Of a DNA stretch of 64,000 nt, positions 18,989 to 28,079 are shown piece after piece; positions within the stretch are counted from its first letter, which is position 1; each line of letters begins with the position of its first letter. The notes beneath the pieces were generated by a model. The model worked only from the letters and a program-made list of their open reading frames with translations, was not told the DNA's origin and ran no database searches. Source of the DNA: Rhizobiales bacterium YIM 77505 (GTDB lineage Bacteria; Pseudomonadota; Alphaproteobacteria; Rhizobiales; Beijerinckiaceae); contig JQNH01000001.1 in the NCBI GenBank assembly GCA_000745135.1, positions 2,108,001-2,172,000 on the forward strand, written 5' to 3'. The position numbers and the translations under genes were made by a program.

Positions 18989-19788
18989 GTAAGGCTTCCC
19001 CGGGCCGGATAAACAGCGGCGTTCTCCGGGCCGGAGACACGCCGACAGACATAAACCTCGTCTTCAGGATGGCTGAGGATCTCAAAGCCTGCGCTCCGCA
19101 GCATCGCTTCCGCGCAAGCCCGGTTCGGGATCCACCAGTTCGTCGGGTCGTCGGCATAGCGCCGCTCGACGAAATGCAGCTTCGGATAACCGGGCTCATC
19201 GAAATGGGCAGCATCCCAGAACGGATAATTCTCCGCGACTGGCACAACCTCCTTCGAACCGCGCTGCATGGACTGGAACACGAGGAGATCGCGGGCCACG
19301 TGCTCATGGATGAGGTCCAGGGCAAGCAGCGGATGCCGCAAGTGATAAAGGACGCCCATGAAGAGCACGATGTCGAAACGCTCTTCGAGTGCGCCAACAT
19401 CGTAGACTGACAATTTTCGGAACTCGATGTCCTGGCCCGTCACCTCGGCGGCAAAACGCGCCTGGGCGAGGTAGTCCTCGTCGAAGTCGATGCCCAGTAC
19501 GCGGGCGGCCCCACGCCGCTTCATCTCAATCGAGTAGAAACCGCCGTTGCAGCCGATGTCGAGGACGGACTTGCCGGTGAGATCCTTCGGGATGGCGTCG
19601 GCGAAGCTGTGCCACTTGATGCGTGGATAATCCCCGAGGAAGTGGTTGGGCGCGGTCGGGACGCCATTGAGCTCGATGTTGTGAAACCATGGGCCGAGCG
19701 CCTCGGCCCGTTCCTTGATTTCGTCTGCGGTGAGATGGGAGAAGGCCCTCATCCTCTCCTCAGCTCCTGTTTGCGCCGATGCCGTCAT
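18985..19788 (-). CDS. SAM-dependent methyltransferase (CmoB-like fold)
   Basis: A 267-residue class I methyltransferase. PWFHNIELNGVPTAP and the motif I stretch VLDIGCNGGFYSIEM (about residue 77) resemble the CmoB/DUF1698 group. I believe it belongs to the TIGR04290 family, which occurs in glycan clusters of Rhizobiales and Burkholderiales rather than in tRNA modification; this recall should be checked. Start at 19788 has GGAGGA 8 bp upstream but overlaps the preceding gene by 29 bp; an ATG at 19752 with GAGGAG is equally possible. The acceptor is unknown; by context it is a sugar or inositol hydroxyl or carboxyl (inference). Confidence 0.8.
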   Translation of the reverse strand: MTASAQTGAEERMRAFSHLTADEIKERAEALGPWFHNIELNGVPTAPNHFLGDYPRIKWHSFADAIPKDLTGKSVLDIGCNGGFYSIEMKRRGAARVLGIDFDEDYLAQARFAAEVTGQDIEFRKLSVYDVGALEERFDIVLFMGVLYHLRHPLLALDLIHEHVARDLLVFQSMQRGSKEVVPVAENYPFWDAAHFDEPGYPKLHFVERRYADDPTNWWIPNRACAEAMLRSAGFEILSHPEDEVYVCRRVSGPENAAVYPARGSLT

Positions 19789-20566
19789 TCATCCGTCCTC
19801 CAGGCCAGCCAAGCTCTACACGCGCGCCCGAGCTGTCCTCGTCGGCAGCCCGGCTCAACAACGTGATCGCGGCCCGATAGCCATGCAGGGTGCCCACATC
19901 CACATAGGCGTCCCCCGCCTTCATGCCGCGGGCCTTGCCGCCGGCAGCAAGATAGGCATTGACAAGGGTGCCGAAGTACTCGTCACGGCATTGCCGTTCT
20001 CGCCACAGCCGCTCCAGCTCGGCGAGCGTGCGCCCCGGCATTTTGAACGCGCCCCAGATCCATCGCGAGGACGGCCGCTCGTGCTTGACCTCGATCTGGA
20101 GGACTCGGTCCTGAGCGTCGAGCACGACCGCGTCGAAGAACTGCGGCTGAGTGACTGGGAACAGCAGGAAGGACAGTTCTTCGTCCGGGAGAGCTGCGAG
20201 GGCATCCTCGGGAAACCACACCGTGTCCGGCAAACCTACGACGACGGGCTCATCGGGCGAGATCAGGGGTGCGGCCCGGAACACCGCATCGCACAGGCCA
20301 CTCGGGCGCGGCTGAACCACATAGGCGACGGCCGCCTCGCCATAGCTGGCGCCGAAATATTCCAGGATGTCTGATTTTCCCGGCGAGATCACGAAGCAGA
20401 TCTTGCTCGCTCCGCCGCGGATCATGCGCTCGACGAGATACTCGCTCACGGCGCAGGGCCGCTCGACGCCCTTGTCGAGCCGGCTCCCGACGGGGAGAAG
20501 CTCCTTGGAGAAGGCGAGCGGCTGGATCCGGCTGCCCCGTCCCGCGGCGGGCACGATTCCCCACAT
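19760..20566 (-). CDS. sugar nucleotidyltransferase (glucose-1-phosphate thymidylyl/uridylyltransferase-like)
   Basis: A 268-residue NTP-transferase fold enzyme. The N-terminus WGIVPAAGRGSRIQPLAFSKELLPVG holds the nucleotide-binding G-x-G-x-R-x7-K pattern with the catalytic Lys in SKELLP (segment cited is the family loop, not a full motif copy). Later come VGLPDTVWFPEDAL, with a metal-binding Asp, and DAYVDVGTLHGY. It should activate a sugar-1-phosphate for the neighbouring glycosyltransferases; an inositol- or cyclitol-phosphate substrate is also conceivable next to inositol-phosphate synthase (inference). It starts 2 bp after the preceding CgeB-like gene stop. Confidence 0.8.
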   Translation of the reverse strand: MWGIVPAAGRGSRIQPLAFSKELLPVGSRLDKGVERPCAVSEYLVERMIRGGASKICFVISPGKSDILEYFGASYGEAAVAYVVQPRPSGLCDAVFRAAPLISPDEPVVVGLPDTVWFPEDALAALPDEELSFLLFPVTQPQFFDAVVLDAQDRVLQIEVKHERPSSRWIWGAFKMPGRTLAELERLWRERQCRDEYFGTLVNAYLAAGGKARGMKAGDAYVDVGTLHGYRAAITLLSRAADEDSSGARVELGWPGGRMNDGIGANRS

Positions 20567-20568
20567 GG

Positions 20569-21669
20569 TCACGCCTCCATCTGCTGCATGCGCTCGCCGG
20601 CTGCACCACCTGAAGCTGCCTCGATTGCAGCTTCGAACGCTGCAGCACGCGCTGCCGAAGTGTGCTCGCTCAGCACGCGCTCGCGTCCGTTGTGGGCGAT
20701 GCGGGCGAGCTCCGCATCGCTCAACGACAGGCCGGCAATTGTGTCCTCCGCACTGTGGGCGATGAGGAGCTCCGAGCCCGGCTCGAAGAAGGCATCGAGG
20801 CCTTCCCACCAATCGCTGATAATGGCTGTGCCGCAGGCCGCGGCCTCGAACAGCCGTCCGGACGGGCACCATCCCATGGCCGCCATCGCCTGGCGGGTCA
20901 CGTTGAGAGTGGCGCGTGAGGACGCATAGAAGGCCGGGTGGTCTTCGGGCGGCAGGTGCCGGACGAAAAAGATGTTCTTCGTCCAGGGAAAATCCTGCGG
21001 GTACTGGGCGCCGCCGATCAGGAAGCGCCAATCAGGGCGGCGGCGCGCCGCCTCGATGAACATCGCCTCAAGGCTCGCCTGACGATCCGGCGCATAGGTC
21101 CCCAGATACGAGAGATCGGCGGCGAATTCTGGTCGCGCCGGCGCTGGCCGATGAACCTGCGGGTCTACATGACCATAAAGGGGCATGACGCACCGTGCGC
21201 CGAGCCGGCTGCGCAGCTCGTCGAGCGCCCGCCCGCCCGTGTAGCTCAGCACCAGGTCGAAATCCCGTAGGCCCCGCGGGCCGACGTAAGTGAGGGCTTC
21301 GCCTCGGCTCAGCATGGCAAGCGTCACCGGCGTGTCGAGGTCGTAGAAGACCCGGAACGCCCTGCCCTCCAACACAACCTCTGTGGCATCGAGACCGTCA
21401 GGGCAGAAGGACGTGACGATCGCCACATCCGCTTCGGCGACCGCCCGCGTGGCTCGGGATCTGACCTCCGCCCAGCTTGGATACAGCACGAGTTCGCCCT
21501 CGGAGAGGGCGTGCAGATCTCGCGCCTGCGCATAGTACGGCACATCGCGCTCGAAGAACGTCACCGAATGGCCTCGCGCCGCCAACGCCCGACACAGGCC
21601 TCGCCACAGAGTGGCGTGGCCATTGCCCCAGGAGGAGGTCACCGTGAGGCCGAAAATCACGATCTTCAT
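20569..21669 (-). CDS. CgeB-like glycosyltransferase (copy 1)
   Basis: A 366-residue GT-B type protein. MKIVIFGLTVTSSWGNGHATLWRG is the N-terminal Rossmann start and SGRLFEAAACGTAIISDWWEGLDAFF is the C-terminal nucleotide-sugar site with the conserved Glu (fragments of the same motif appear in the three plus-strand copies). It is most similar to the copy at 30276-31385: both share SSWGNGHAT, ERD-P-YYA/WYA, YDLDTPVTL and ADLSYLGTYAPDRQ. ATGA overlap with the histidine phosphatase shows coupling. Spore-maturation CgeB of Bacillus gives the family name; here the role is sugar transfer in the cluster, acceptor unknown. Confidence 0.82.
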   Translation of the reverse strand: MKIVIFGLTVTSSWGNGHATLWRGLCRALAARGHSVTFFERDVPYYAQARDLHALSEGELVLYPSWAEVRSRATRAVAEADVAIVTSFCPDGLDATEVVLEGRAFRVFYDLDTPVTLAMLSRGEALTYVGPRGLRDFDLVLSYTGGRALDELRSRLGARCVMPLYGHVDPQVHRPAPARPEFAADLSYLGTYAPDRQASLEAMFIEAARRRPDWRFLIGGAQYPQDFPWTKNIFFVRHLPPEDHPAFYASSRATLNVTRQAMAAMGWCPSGRLFEAAACGTAIISDWWEGLDAFFEPGSELLIAHSAEDTIAGLSLSDAELARIAHNGRERVLSEHTSAARAAAFEAAIEAASGGAAGERMQQMEA

Positions 21670-22265
21670 GCGGCAACGGCCTCGTTCAAGGTGAGGACGC
21701 GCCAACCCCCCGGCCAGAATACCACCGTCGAAATCGAGCCTGGACCCACTTCGAAAAGCCGGTAGTCGTCGAGAGAGCAGCAGTTGAGATAACGGCAGAG
21801 CGCGGCGCGAATGACGTCGCCGTGGCTCACCGCCACGATGCCCTTGTCGCGATACGCTCGGCATGCGCCCTCGACGAAGCGCGTCACGCGTTCCTGCACG
21901 GCTGCGAAGGGCTCGCCGCCAGGGGGACGCGCCGCGGCGCGCTCCACATTCCACGCGCGCCAGCCCGGATCGGCCGCGAGTTCGTCAAAGCTCCGGCCGG
22001 TCCATTCCCCGAAATCGATCTCGTCGAGGCAATCGGAGATCTGAAGCGGAAGCCCGAGCCGCTCGGCAATGGGAGAGGCAGTTTCGACGGCTCGTTCCCG
22101 CGGGCTTGCGAACACGGCTCCGATCGGCTCCCGAGCCAACCGCTCCGCCAACCACTCCGCTTGCCGACGTCCCTCCTCGGAGAGTCCGACACCGCTCATG
22201 CGCCCGCACAGGGTTGTGTTCACCCGAGCGTGTGCCGCATGTCGGACGAGGAACACGGCCGTCAT
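21666..22265 (-). CDS. histidine phosphatase family protein
   Basis: A 199-residue branch-1 histidine phosphatase (phosphoglycerate-mutase-like). The phospho-accepting His9 is in LVRHAAH; SPRERAVETA carries the second Arg, GEWTGRSF the acidic residue and AVSHGDVIRA (His148) the second catalytic His. Such enzymes range from fructose-bisphosphatases to cobalamin or sugar phosphatases. It starts 1 bp beyond the inositol-phosphate synthase stop and overlaps the next glycosyltransferase, so a role in dephosphorylating inositol-1-phosphate or a sugar phosphate made by the cluster is a reasonable inference, not shown by the sequence. Confidence 0.87.
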   Translation of the reverse strand: MTAVFLVRHAAHARVNTTLCGRMSGVGLSEEGRRQAEWLAERLAREPIGAVFASPRERAVETASPIAERLGLPLQISDCLDEIDFGEWTGRSFDELAADPGWRAWNVERAAARPPGGEPFAAVQERVTRFVEGACRAYRDKGIVAVSHGDVIRAALCRYLNCCSLDDYRLFEVGPGSISTVVFWPGGWRVLTLNEAVAA

Positions 22266-22266
22266 A

Positions 22267-23364
22267 TCAGTGGAGCCCCGTCGGCTCCGGCTCGCCGGCG
22301 ATGAAGCGCAAGGTCCGCTCCCGCGCCTCGTTGTCGGTAAACTGCTGCGGGGGCGACTTCATAAAGTAGCTCGAAGGGCCGATCAGTGCGCCGCCGATGC
22401 CCCTGTCCCTGGCGAGCTTGGCGCAGCGCACCGCATCGATGACAACGCCGGCGGAATTGGGCGAGTCCCAAACCTCCAGCTTGACCTCGAGGTTGAGGGG
22501 CACACCGCCGAAGGTGGTCCCTTCCATGCGGATATAGGCCCATTTGCGATCCGTGAGCCAGGGGACGAAATCGCTTGGACCGACATGGATGTTTTCCGCT
22601 GTCAGCGGAATGTCGAGCTGGCTCGCGACCGCTTGCGTCTTCGAGATCTTCTTCGACTCGAGACGCTCGCGCTCGAGCATGTTCTGGAAATCGGTGTTGC
22701 CTCCGAAATTGAGCTGGTAGGTGCGGTCGAGACGAACACCCCGCTCCCGGAAAAGATTGGCCAAGACCCGGTGGACGATGGTTGCCCCGACCTGGCTCTT
22801 GATGTCGTCGCCCACGATCGGGACCTTGCGCTCCTCAAACCTCCGGCGCCACGCAGGATTGGACGCGATGAACACGGGGATGCAGTTCACAAAGGCGCAT
22901 CCGGCCTTCAGCGCCTGCTCGGCGTAGTATTCCGTGGCGCGTTGTGAGCCGACGGGAAGATACGACACGAGCACGTCCGTGCGGGAGCGCTCGAGGACTT
23001 CGGCCACGTCCACCGCCGGCCGATCGGATTCCACGATCTCCTCCCGCAGATACCTGCCGAGGCCGTCGAGGGTGGCTCCCCGTTGCACCGTTACCCCGGT
23101 CTCCGGAACGGTGGCGAAGCGGTGGGTGTTGTTGGGACGTGCGAAGATGGCCTCCGCCACGTCACGCCCGACCTTGTCGGCGCTCACATCAAAAGCGGAC
23201 GCGACTTCGATGTCACCTACGTGATATCCGCCGAGTTCCACATTCATGAGGCCCGGCACCGGCTCGTTCGCTCTCGCCTCCCGGTAATAGGCGATGCCCT
23301 GGACGAAGGACGAGGCGCAGTTGCCGACGCCCACAATGCCGACACGAAGCTTCCGGGAACTCAA
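22267..23364 (-). CDS. myo-inositol-1-phosphate synthase family protein
   Basis: Converts glucose-6-phosphate to inositol-3-phosphate with bound NAD. About 365 residues. The Rossmann motif [13 protein letters not shown] begins at residue 9; [28 protein letters not shown] and [12 protein letters not shown] are active-site signatures of the family, of the short actinobacterial/archaeal kind. I chose the TTG at 23364 because GGAG lies 8 bp upstream and translation then begins with [11 protein letters not shown]; an ATG at 23439 in frame is weaker. It supplies the cluster with inositol, suggesting an inositol-containing glycoconjugate or lipid. Confidence 0.9.
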   Translation of the reverse strand: MSSRKLRVGIVGVGNCASSFVQGIAYYREARANEPVPGLMNVELGGYHVGDIEVASAFDVSADKVGRDVAEAIFARPNNTHRFATVPETGVTVQRGATLDGLGRYLREEIVESDRPAVDVAEVLERSRTDVLVSYLPVGSQRATEYYAEQALKAGCAFVNCIPVFIASNPAWRRRFEERKVPIVGDDIKSQVGATIVHRVLANLFRERGVRLDRTYQLNFGGNTDFQNMLERERLESKKISKTQAVASQLDIPLTAENIHVGPSDFVPWLTDRKWAYIRMEGTTFGGVPLNLEVKLEVWDSPNSAGVVIDAVRCAKLARDRGIGGALIGPSSYFMKSPPQQFTDNEARERTLRFIAGEPEPTGLH

Positions 23365-23523
23365 GGCTGGGGCTCCATCGCAGGTGACCGTGTAGCAAAA
23401 CGTTTCCCGCGCAGGTGCATCGCCGCGACGGTGCTGCAACGAAGCACAAGCGTGGCAATAAACGCCGTGGCAGCAAGGTAAGTTCCCGAAGGGCCACTGG
23501 CCGGGAAAGAACGTCGGTGTCGC

Positions 23524-24504
23524 TCAAGCGTTCAGAACGATGATCGTCGCGACCAGGTAGACCGCATATCCGCCGGTGAGGAGCGAAACGCGGGGCAGCT
23601 CCAGCTCTTGGCCGCGGCGGTAGTGATTCAGAGCGATGTAGAGGGTGAGGGTTCCTGCCAGAAAGACGAGATTGATCAGATAGATCGCCGCGTTGCCCAC
23701 AGTGGCGCCGGCAAGGGCCGGCGGCACGAGAGCGATCGTCAGCGACACGATCCCGTCACCCACCGCCCCCGACACGGCCATGGTCGTCTTCTGTTCGCCC
23801 GCGAGGCGCCAGGCGGCGAAGGACTCGGGCAGCGCGCAGAGCAAGCCAATCACGAAGATGCCGCCAACGAGGTCCGAGATCCCCATCAGATCGATCAGTC
23901 GACGGGAGGCGACGACGCTCGCAAGAGCGCCGAGCGCTATCACCGGCATCCAGACGACGACCCGCCAGCGCAAATCTTGCGGCAAAGGCGACGCGGAGCC
24001 GCGCGGCTGCGCCCACATGGCGTGTGCCGCGTACAGACCGTAAGCCGCCATGAGGAGGAGCCCGTCGAGCGGCTGCAGCCCGGCCCAGGCCGGCGGCAAT
24101 GTGAGAACACCAAGCAGCAGGACAACGAGGAGATAAGGGAGAACCTGGACGCGTACGGCCTCCGCCTTCACCTGGGCGGCCGGCGTAGCGCCAGCCCCTT
24201 TCCTCGCAAAGCGGCTCGATAGATAGGCCACGAGAAAGATCAGCGGCAGCGCCGGCACGTTGGAGCCCAACGCCGCGCCAAGACCCAGATCAGGCCAGCC
24301 GAGCACCACGCTAGCCACGTTCACCGAGATTTCCGGACTTGCTGTCGCAAGGCCAATGAAGACCCCGCTCGTTGCCGCCGGGAGAGCCCAACGGGCACGC
24401 AGGAGGTCGAGCAGTGAACAGATCTTCGACGCGCCAACCTGCATGGCGGCGATCCCCGCCAGCACGACCCCAAGCCACAACGCGATCTGAAAGGCCGCTG
24501 CCAT
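23524..24504 (-). CDS. sodium/calcium antiporter-like membrane protein (CaCA family)
   Basis: A 326-residue integral membrane protein with about ten hydrophobic segments in two inverted halves, as in YrbG-type cation exchangers. The alpha-repeat motifs are divergent but visible: ATASPEISVNVASVVLGWPD in the first half with LGAALGSNVPALP, and ALPESFAAWRLA with SGAVGDGIVSLT in the second. Acidic residues for ion binding are kept in both. It is first in the minus arm, separated by 159 bp from the inositol synthase. A link to the glycan may be cation supply or envelope ion homeostasis, or simple co-location. Confidence 0.8.
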   Translation of the reverse strand: MAAAFQIALWLGVVLAGIAAMQVGASKICSLLDLLRARWALPAATSGVFIGLATASPEISVNVASVVLGWPDLGLGAALGSNVPALPLIFLVAYLSSRFARKGAGATPAAQVKAEAVRVQVLPYLLVVLLLGVLTLPPAWAGLQPLDGLLLMAAYGLYAAHAMWAQPRGSASPLPQDLRWRVVVWMPVIALGALASVVASRRLIDLMGISDLVGGIFVIGLLCALPESFAAWRLAGEQKTTMAVSGAVGDGIVSLTIALVPPALAGATVGNAAIYLINLVFLAGTLTLYIALNHYRRGQELELPRVSLLTGGYAVYLVATIIVLNA

Positions 24505-24730
24505 AACGGCACCAACGCCTGGACACGCCTTTTGTGTCGGTCGGCAAGAGGCTCATCCCGCACAGGCGCAAGTAGGAAAGGAACAAAGATGAAGCTTGCG
24601 GCGTTGAGTCGCCGTCAAGCTTGGGCGCAGCGAGGCTCCCCATCAAGGAGCCGCAAGGGATTGGTTGTGCCTTGCGTTAGACCTGTGGCGGGTGAACCGC
24701 CGGCCAAGGCACTCGAAGCGGAGGGAGGAC
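24505..24730. promoter_or_regulatory. divergent promoter region of the glycan cluster
   Basis: The 226 bp between the antiporter start (minus) and the first epimerase start (plus) is the only sizeable divergent gap in the cluster, so promoters of both arms must lie here or the arms have internal promoters. I see no clear -35/-10 pair, operator palindrome or riboswitch by eye. The end nearest the plus arm carries the GGAGGGAGG ribosome binding site of the epimerase. Confidence 0.45.
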
Positions 24731-25846
24731 GTGGCTGAAACCGTCTTGATCACCGGCGGCGCGGGGTTCATCGGGCGTCATGTCGCCCAGGCGCTCCTTC
24801 AAAGAGGCTACCACGTTCGCGTTCTCGACAGCTTCATCGAGCAAGTTCATGGCGGCCGCACCTCCGCCGACGGGCTCGATCCGCAGGTGGAGATCATCGT
24901 CGGCGATGTCCGGGACGAGATGGGGCTGTCGCGGGCTCTTAAAGGAGCCGATCACGTGATTCACCTCGCGGCCGAGGTCGGGGTTGGCCAGAGCATGTAT
25001 GCGGTGGACCGCTACGTGTCCGTCAATGACTACGGCACGGCCGTTCTCTTCCAACAGCTCATCGAACAGCCCGTGCGACGGGTGGTGGTCGCCTCGTCCA
25101 TGAGCATTTATGGCGAGGGCTTGTACCGCACGGTCGATGGCGAGCTCGTCGAGGACGCAATCCGCGCTCCGCGCCGAAGCGAAAATGGGTCCTGGGACCC
25201 CGTCGATGCGCAAGGAAGGCCTCTCGTTCCAATCCCAACGCCCGAGAGCAAGCGTCCGACCCTCGCCTCGGTGTACGCCCTGACGAAATATGTCCAGGAG
25301 CGGCTCACGCTGACCCTTGCGCCTGCCTATGGCATGGAGGGCGTCGCGCTGCGGCTTTGGAACGTCTATGGCCCGGGGCAGGCCCTCTCCAATCCCTACA
25401 CCGGAGTGCTCGCGATCTTCGCGTCGCGTCTGCACAACGGCAAGCCGCCGATGATCTTCGAGGACGGGCAGCAGCGGCGCGATTTCGTGCATGTGGAGGA
25501 CGTCGCCGAAGCGTTCGCTCTGGCGCTCGAGCATCCGCGGGCGCCTGGCCAAGTTTACAACATCGGCAGCGGCGAGCATCGCTCCGTCGAGGAGGTCGCG
25601 ACGCTGCTCGCAGCTGCGATGAACTGCTCCGAGTTGAAACCGGAGGTGACGGGCAAGATGCGCGCCGGTGACATTCGGCATTGCATTCCCGACATCGCCA
25701 AGGCGCGGTCCGAGCTCGGCTTCTCACCACGACGGGATTTCTCGGACGGCTTGGCTGAGCTTGCCGAATGGGTCGCCCAGCAGGAGGCCAAGGACCGCGT
25801 GAGCGAGGCCCGCAAGGAGCTCGAGATGCGGGGACTCGTGGCATGA
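24731..25846 (+). CDS. NAD-dependent epimerase/dehydratase (extended SDR), copy 1
   Basis: A 371-residue extended short-chain dehydrogenase acting on a nucleotide sugar. The cofactor motif GGAGFIG is at residues 8-14 and the catalytic Tyr-x3-Lys is YALTK at about 181-185, preceded by SSMSIYGEG. Start is a GTG at 24731 with GGAGG about 6 bp upstream; an earlier ATG in frame lacks support. It opens the plus arm and its stop overlaps the next SDR (ATGA). A UDP-glucose 4-epimerase or GDP/dTDP-sugar epimerase is possible; substrate cannot be read from the sequence. Confidence 0.88.
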   Translation: MAETVLITGGAGFIGRHVAQALLQRGYHVRVLDSFIEQVHGGRTSADGLDPQVEIIVGDVRDEMGLSRALKGADHVIHLAAEVGVGQSMYAVDRYVSVNDYGTAVLFQQLIEQPVRRVVVASSMSIYGEGLYRTVDGELVEDAIRAPRRSENGSWDPVDAQGRPLVPIPTPESKRPTLASVYALTKYVQERLTLTLAPAYGMEGVALRLWNVYGPGQALSNPYTGVLAIFASRLHNGKPPMIFEDGQQRRDFVHVEDVAEAFALALEHPRAPGQVYNIGSGEHRSVEEVATLLAAAMNCSELKPEVTGKMRAGDIRHCIPDIAKARSELGFSPRRDFSDGLAELAEWVAQQEAKDRVSEARKELEMRGLVA

Positions 25847-26949
25847 CAGCCACCGATGCGCCCTCCGCGCCGGCGCTCACCGGGCGCCGTCCCGTCTTGG
25901 TGACGGGGGGAGCCGGTTTCATCGGATGCAATGTCGCCGAGCGGCTCGCCCGGAGCGGACACGATGTCCTCATCTATGACGCGTTGGCCCGCGCTGGCGT
26001 CGAGAGAAACCTCGCCTGGCTGAAGGAGAAGCACCCGACCAAGATATCAGTGGTCATCGGCGACATTCGCGACGAAGCGTCGGTGGCTGCGGCGGCCGGG
26101 GAGGCGGCAGCCGTCTTCCACTTTGCGGCGCAAGTGGCGGTGACCACGAGCCTCGTCGATCCGAAGGACGACTTCACGGTCAATGTCGCAGGAACCATCG
26201 CCCTGCTCGAGGCCCTGCGCCGCCGCGACAATCCCGCGCCTTTGCTCTTCGCGAGCACGAACAAAGTCTATGGCGACCTTGCGGACATCCCCCTTGAGGC
26301 CACCAACGACGCGTACCTTCCGCGCGACGGCGAGCTTCGCGTCCATGGCATCAATGAAGAGCGGCCGCTTGATTTCCACACGCCTTACGGCTGCTCGAAG
26401 GGCGCGGCCGACCAGTATGTCCTGGATTATGCGCGCAGCTTCGGCGTGCCGACCGTGGTGATGCGGATGAGCTGCATCTACGGCCCGCGGCAGATGGGAA
26501 CAGAGGATCAGGGCTGGGTGGCTCACTTCCTCATCCGTGCGCTCGAGGGCAGCCCGATCACCATCTATGGCGACGGCCGGCAGGTCCGAGACATCCTGAA
26601 TGTCTCCGATGCCGTCGACGCTTACCTTGCGGCTTGGAGGCGGATCGCCGTCGTGCAGGGCCGGGCCTTCAACCTTGGCGGCGGCCCTGAGAACGCCGTC
26701 AGCCTGCGCCAGCTCCTGCGTCATGTGGAGGACTTGATCGGCCGGCCCTTGCAGCTCGTCTTCGACGAATGGCGGGCGGGCGACCAGCGTTACTACGTCA
26801 CCGACACCCGCCGCGTGCGGCAGGCTCTTGCTCTGCCGCGGCCCGTCACTTGGCGGAAAGGCGTCGCGGAACTTGCGACCTGGCTTGCGCAGGAGCGGGG
26901 CCTTCCCGAGATCACCGGCGGCCGTCGGCCGGCCGAGGCTCTGCCGTGA
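25843..26949 (+). CDS. NAD-dependent epimerase/dehydratase (extended SDR), copy 2
   Basis: A 368-residue extended SDR with a 15-residue N-terminal leader before VLVTGGAGFIG. The active site is YGCSK at about 181-185 and the DNPAPLLFASTNKVYG segment precedes it. MSCIYGPRQMGTEDQGWVAHF resembles CDP-tyvelose-2-epimerase-type or similar SDRs. It is coupled to both neighbours (ATGA upstream, GTGA downstream). With copy 1 it would prepare one or two uncommon sugars for the glycosyltransferases that follow. Exact substrate unknown. Confidence 0.87.
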   Translation: MTATDAPSAPALTGRRPVLVTGGAGFIGCNVAERLARSGHDVLIYDALARAGVERNLAWLKEKHPTKISVVIGDIRDEASVAAAAGEAAAVFHFAAQVAVTTSLVDPKDDFTVNVAGTIALLEALRRRDNPAPLLFASTNKVYGDLADIPLEATNDAYLPRDGELRVHGINEERPLDFHTPYGCSKGAADQYVLDYARSFGVPTVVMRMSCIYGPRQMGTEDQGWVAHFLIRALEGSPITIYGDGRQVRDILNVSDAVDAYLAAWRRIAVVQGRAFNLGGGPENAVSLRQLLRHVEDLIGRPLQLVFDEWRAGDQRYYVTDTRRVRQALALPRPVTWRKGVAELATWLAQERGLPEITGGRRPAEALP

Positions 26950-28079
26950 GCACGCGCCGTCGCATGCGCCTCCTCATGACCGCGGACGCCGTGGGAGGTG
27001 TCTGGCAGTACGCCATCGATCTCGCGCGAGCCTTCGCAGCGAACGGGGTCGAGACCGTGCTGGCGGTGCTTGGTCCGCAACCGGAATCCGATCAGATCGC
27101 GGCGGCCAAAGCAATTCCTCGATTGCGCCTTATGCCCCTGGCGTTGCCGCTCGACTGGCTCGCCGACAGTCCAGACGACATCGAGGAAGCGGGCAGGGTT
27201 CTGGCTCGCCTCGCGCGAGAGGTCACGGCCGATCTCGTCCACCTCAACAGCCCGGCGCTTGCGGCCCCTGGCCGGTTCTCCGTGCCGGTCGTGGCGGTTT
27301 GTCATTCCTGCGTCGCGACCTGGTGGGAGACCGTACGTTCCGGACCGTTGCCCTCCGATTTCGTCTGGCGCACCAAGCTTCTGGCGCGCGGCTATCAAGC
27401 AGCGGACGCTCTCGTTGCACCGACGGCAGCCTTCGCCGCAAGCACGGCGCGCGTCTATGGCCTGACGCGCCCGCCGGTCGTGATCTGGAACGGGCGCAGC
27501 GCGCCCTCTCCTCAGGCGCCTCATCCTGCCGCTCCCGCGCAGCCCTTCGTGTTTACGGCCGGCCGCCTGTGGGACGAGGGCAAGAACGCCGCGATGCTCG
27601 ATGCCGCCGCAGCGCGCCTCTCCGCACCTGTCTTCGCCGCAGGTCCCGTGGAAGGTCCGCACGGTGGACGGATCAACCTGGCGAGCATCCATCCCCTTGG
27701 CCTTCTGAGCGATGACGAGATACGCCGATGGCTCGCCGCCAGCCCCATCTTCGTCTCAGCCGCACGCTATGAGCCGTTCGGGCTTGCCGTCCTCGAAGCA
27801 GCTCAAGCGGGATGCCCGCTGGTGCTCTCGGATACCCTGACGTTCCGGGAGCTTTGGGAAGGGGCCGCTGAATTCGTTCCTCCCGACGACCCTGGCGCGA
27901 TCGCCGGTGCCATCGAGGCTCTGCTTTCCGATCCCCAGAGGCGTGAACGCCTCGCGCATGCCGTCAGGCTGCGCTCGCGTTGTTATACGGTTGAAGCGGC
28001 AGCGGCGAAGCTCCTGCACCTCTACCGAACTCTGTCGCCTAGCCTCGCCTGCGAGCTGAGCCGGGAGGCGGCCGCGTGA
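26946..28079 (+). CDS. glycosyltransferase, GT4/GT-B type
   Basis: A 377-residue GT-B enzyme. The N-terminal domain begins MRLLMTADAVGGVWQYAIDLA with the glycine loop for the acceptor side, and the C-terminal domain has FVFTAGRLWDEGKN and ASPIFVSAARYEPFGLAVLEAAQAG, containing the E-x7-E-like donor motif. Start is GTG at 26946 in a GTGA overlap with the SDR stop; an ATG at 26964 is a weaker alternative. The stop overlaps the next gene's GTG start. It should transfer a hexose, possibly as the first committed transfer of the plus arm (inference). Confidence 0.88.
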   Translation: MSTRRRMRLLMTADAVGGVWQYAIDLARAFAANGVETVLAVLGPQPESDQIAAAKAIPRLRLMPLALPLDWLADSPDDIEEAGRVLARLAREVTADLVHLNSPALAAPGRFSVPVVAVCHSCVATWWETVRSGPLPSDFVWRTKLLARGYQAADALVAPTAAFAASTARVYGLTRPPVVIWNGRSAPSPQAPHPAAPAQPFVFTAGRLWDEGKNAAMLDAAAARLSAPVFAAGPVEGPHGGRINLASIHPLGLLSDDEIRRWLAASPIFVSAARYEPFGLAVLEAAQAGCPLVLSDTLTFRELWEGAAEFVPPDDPGAIAGAIEALLSDPQRRERLAHAVRLRSRCYTVEAAAAKLLHLYRTLSPSLACELSREAAA

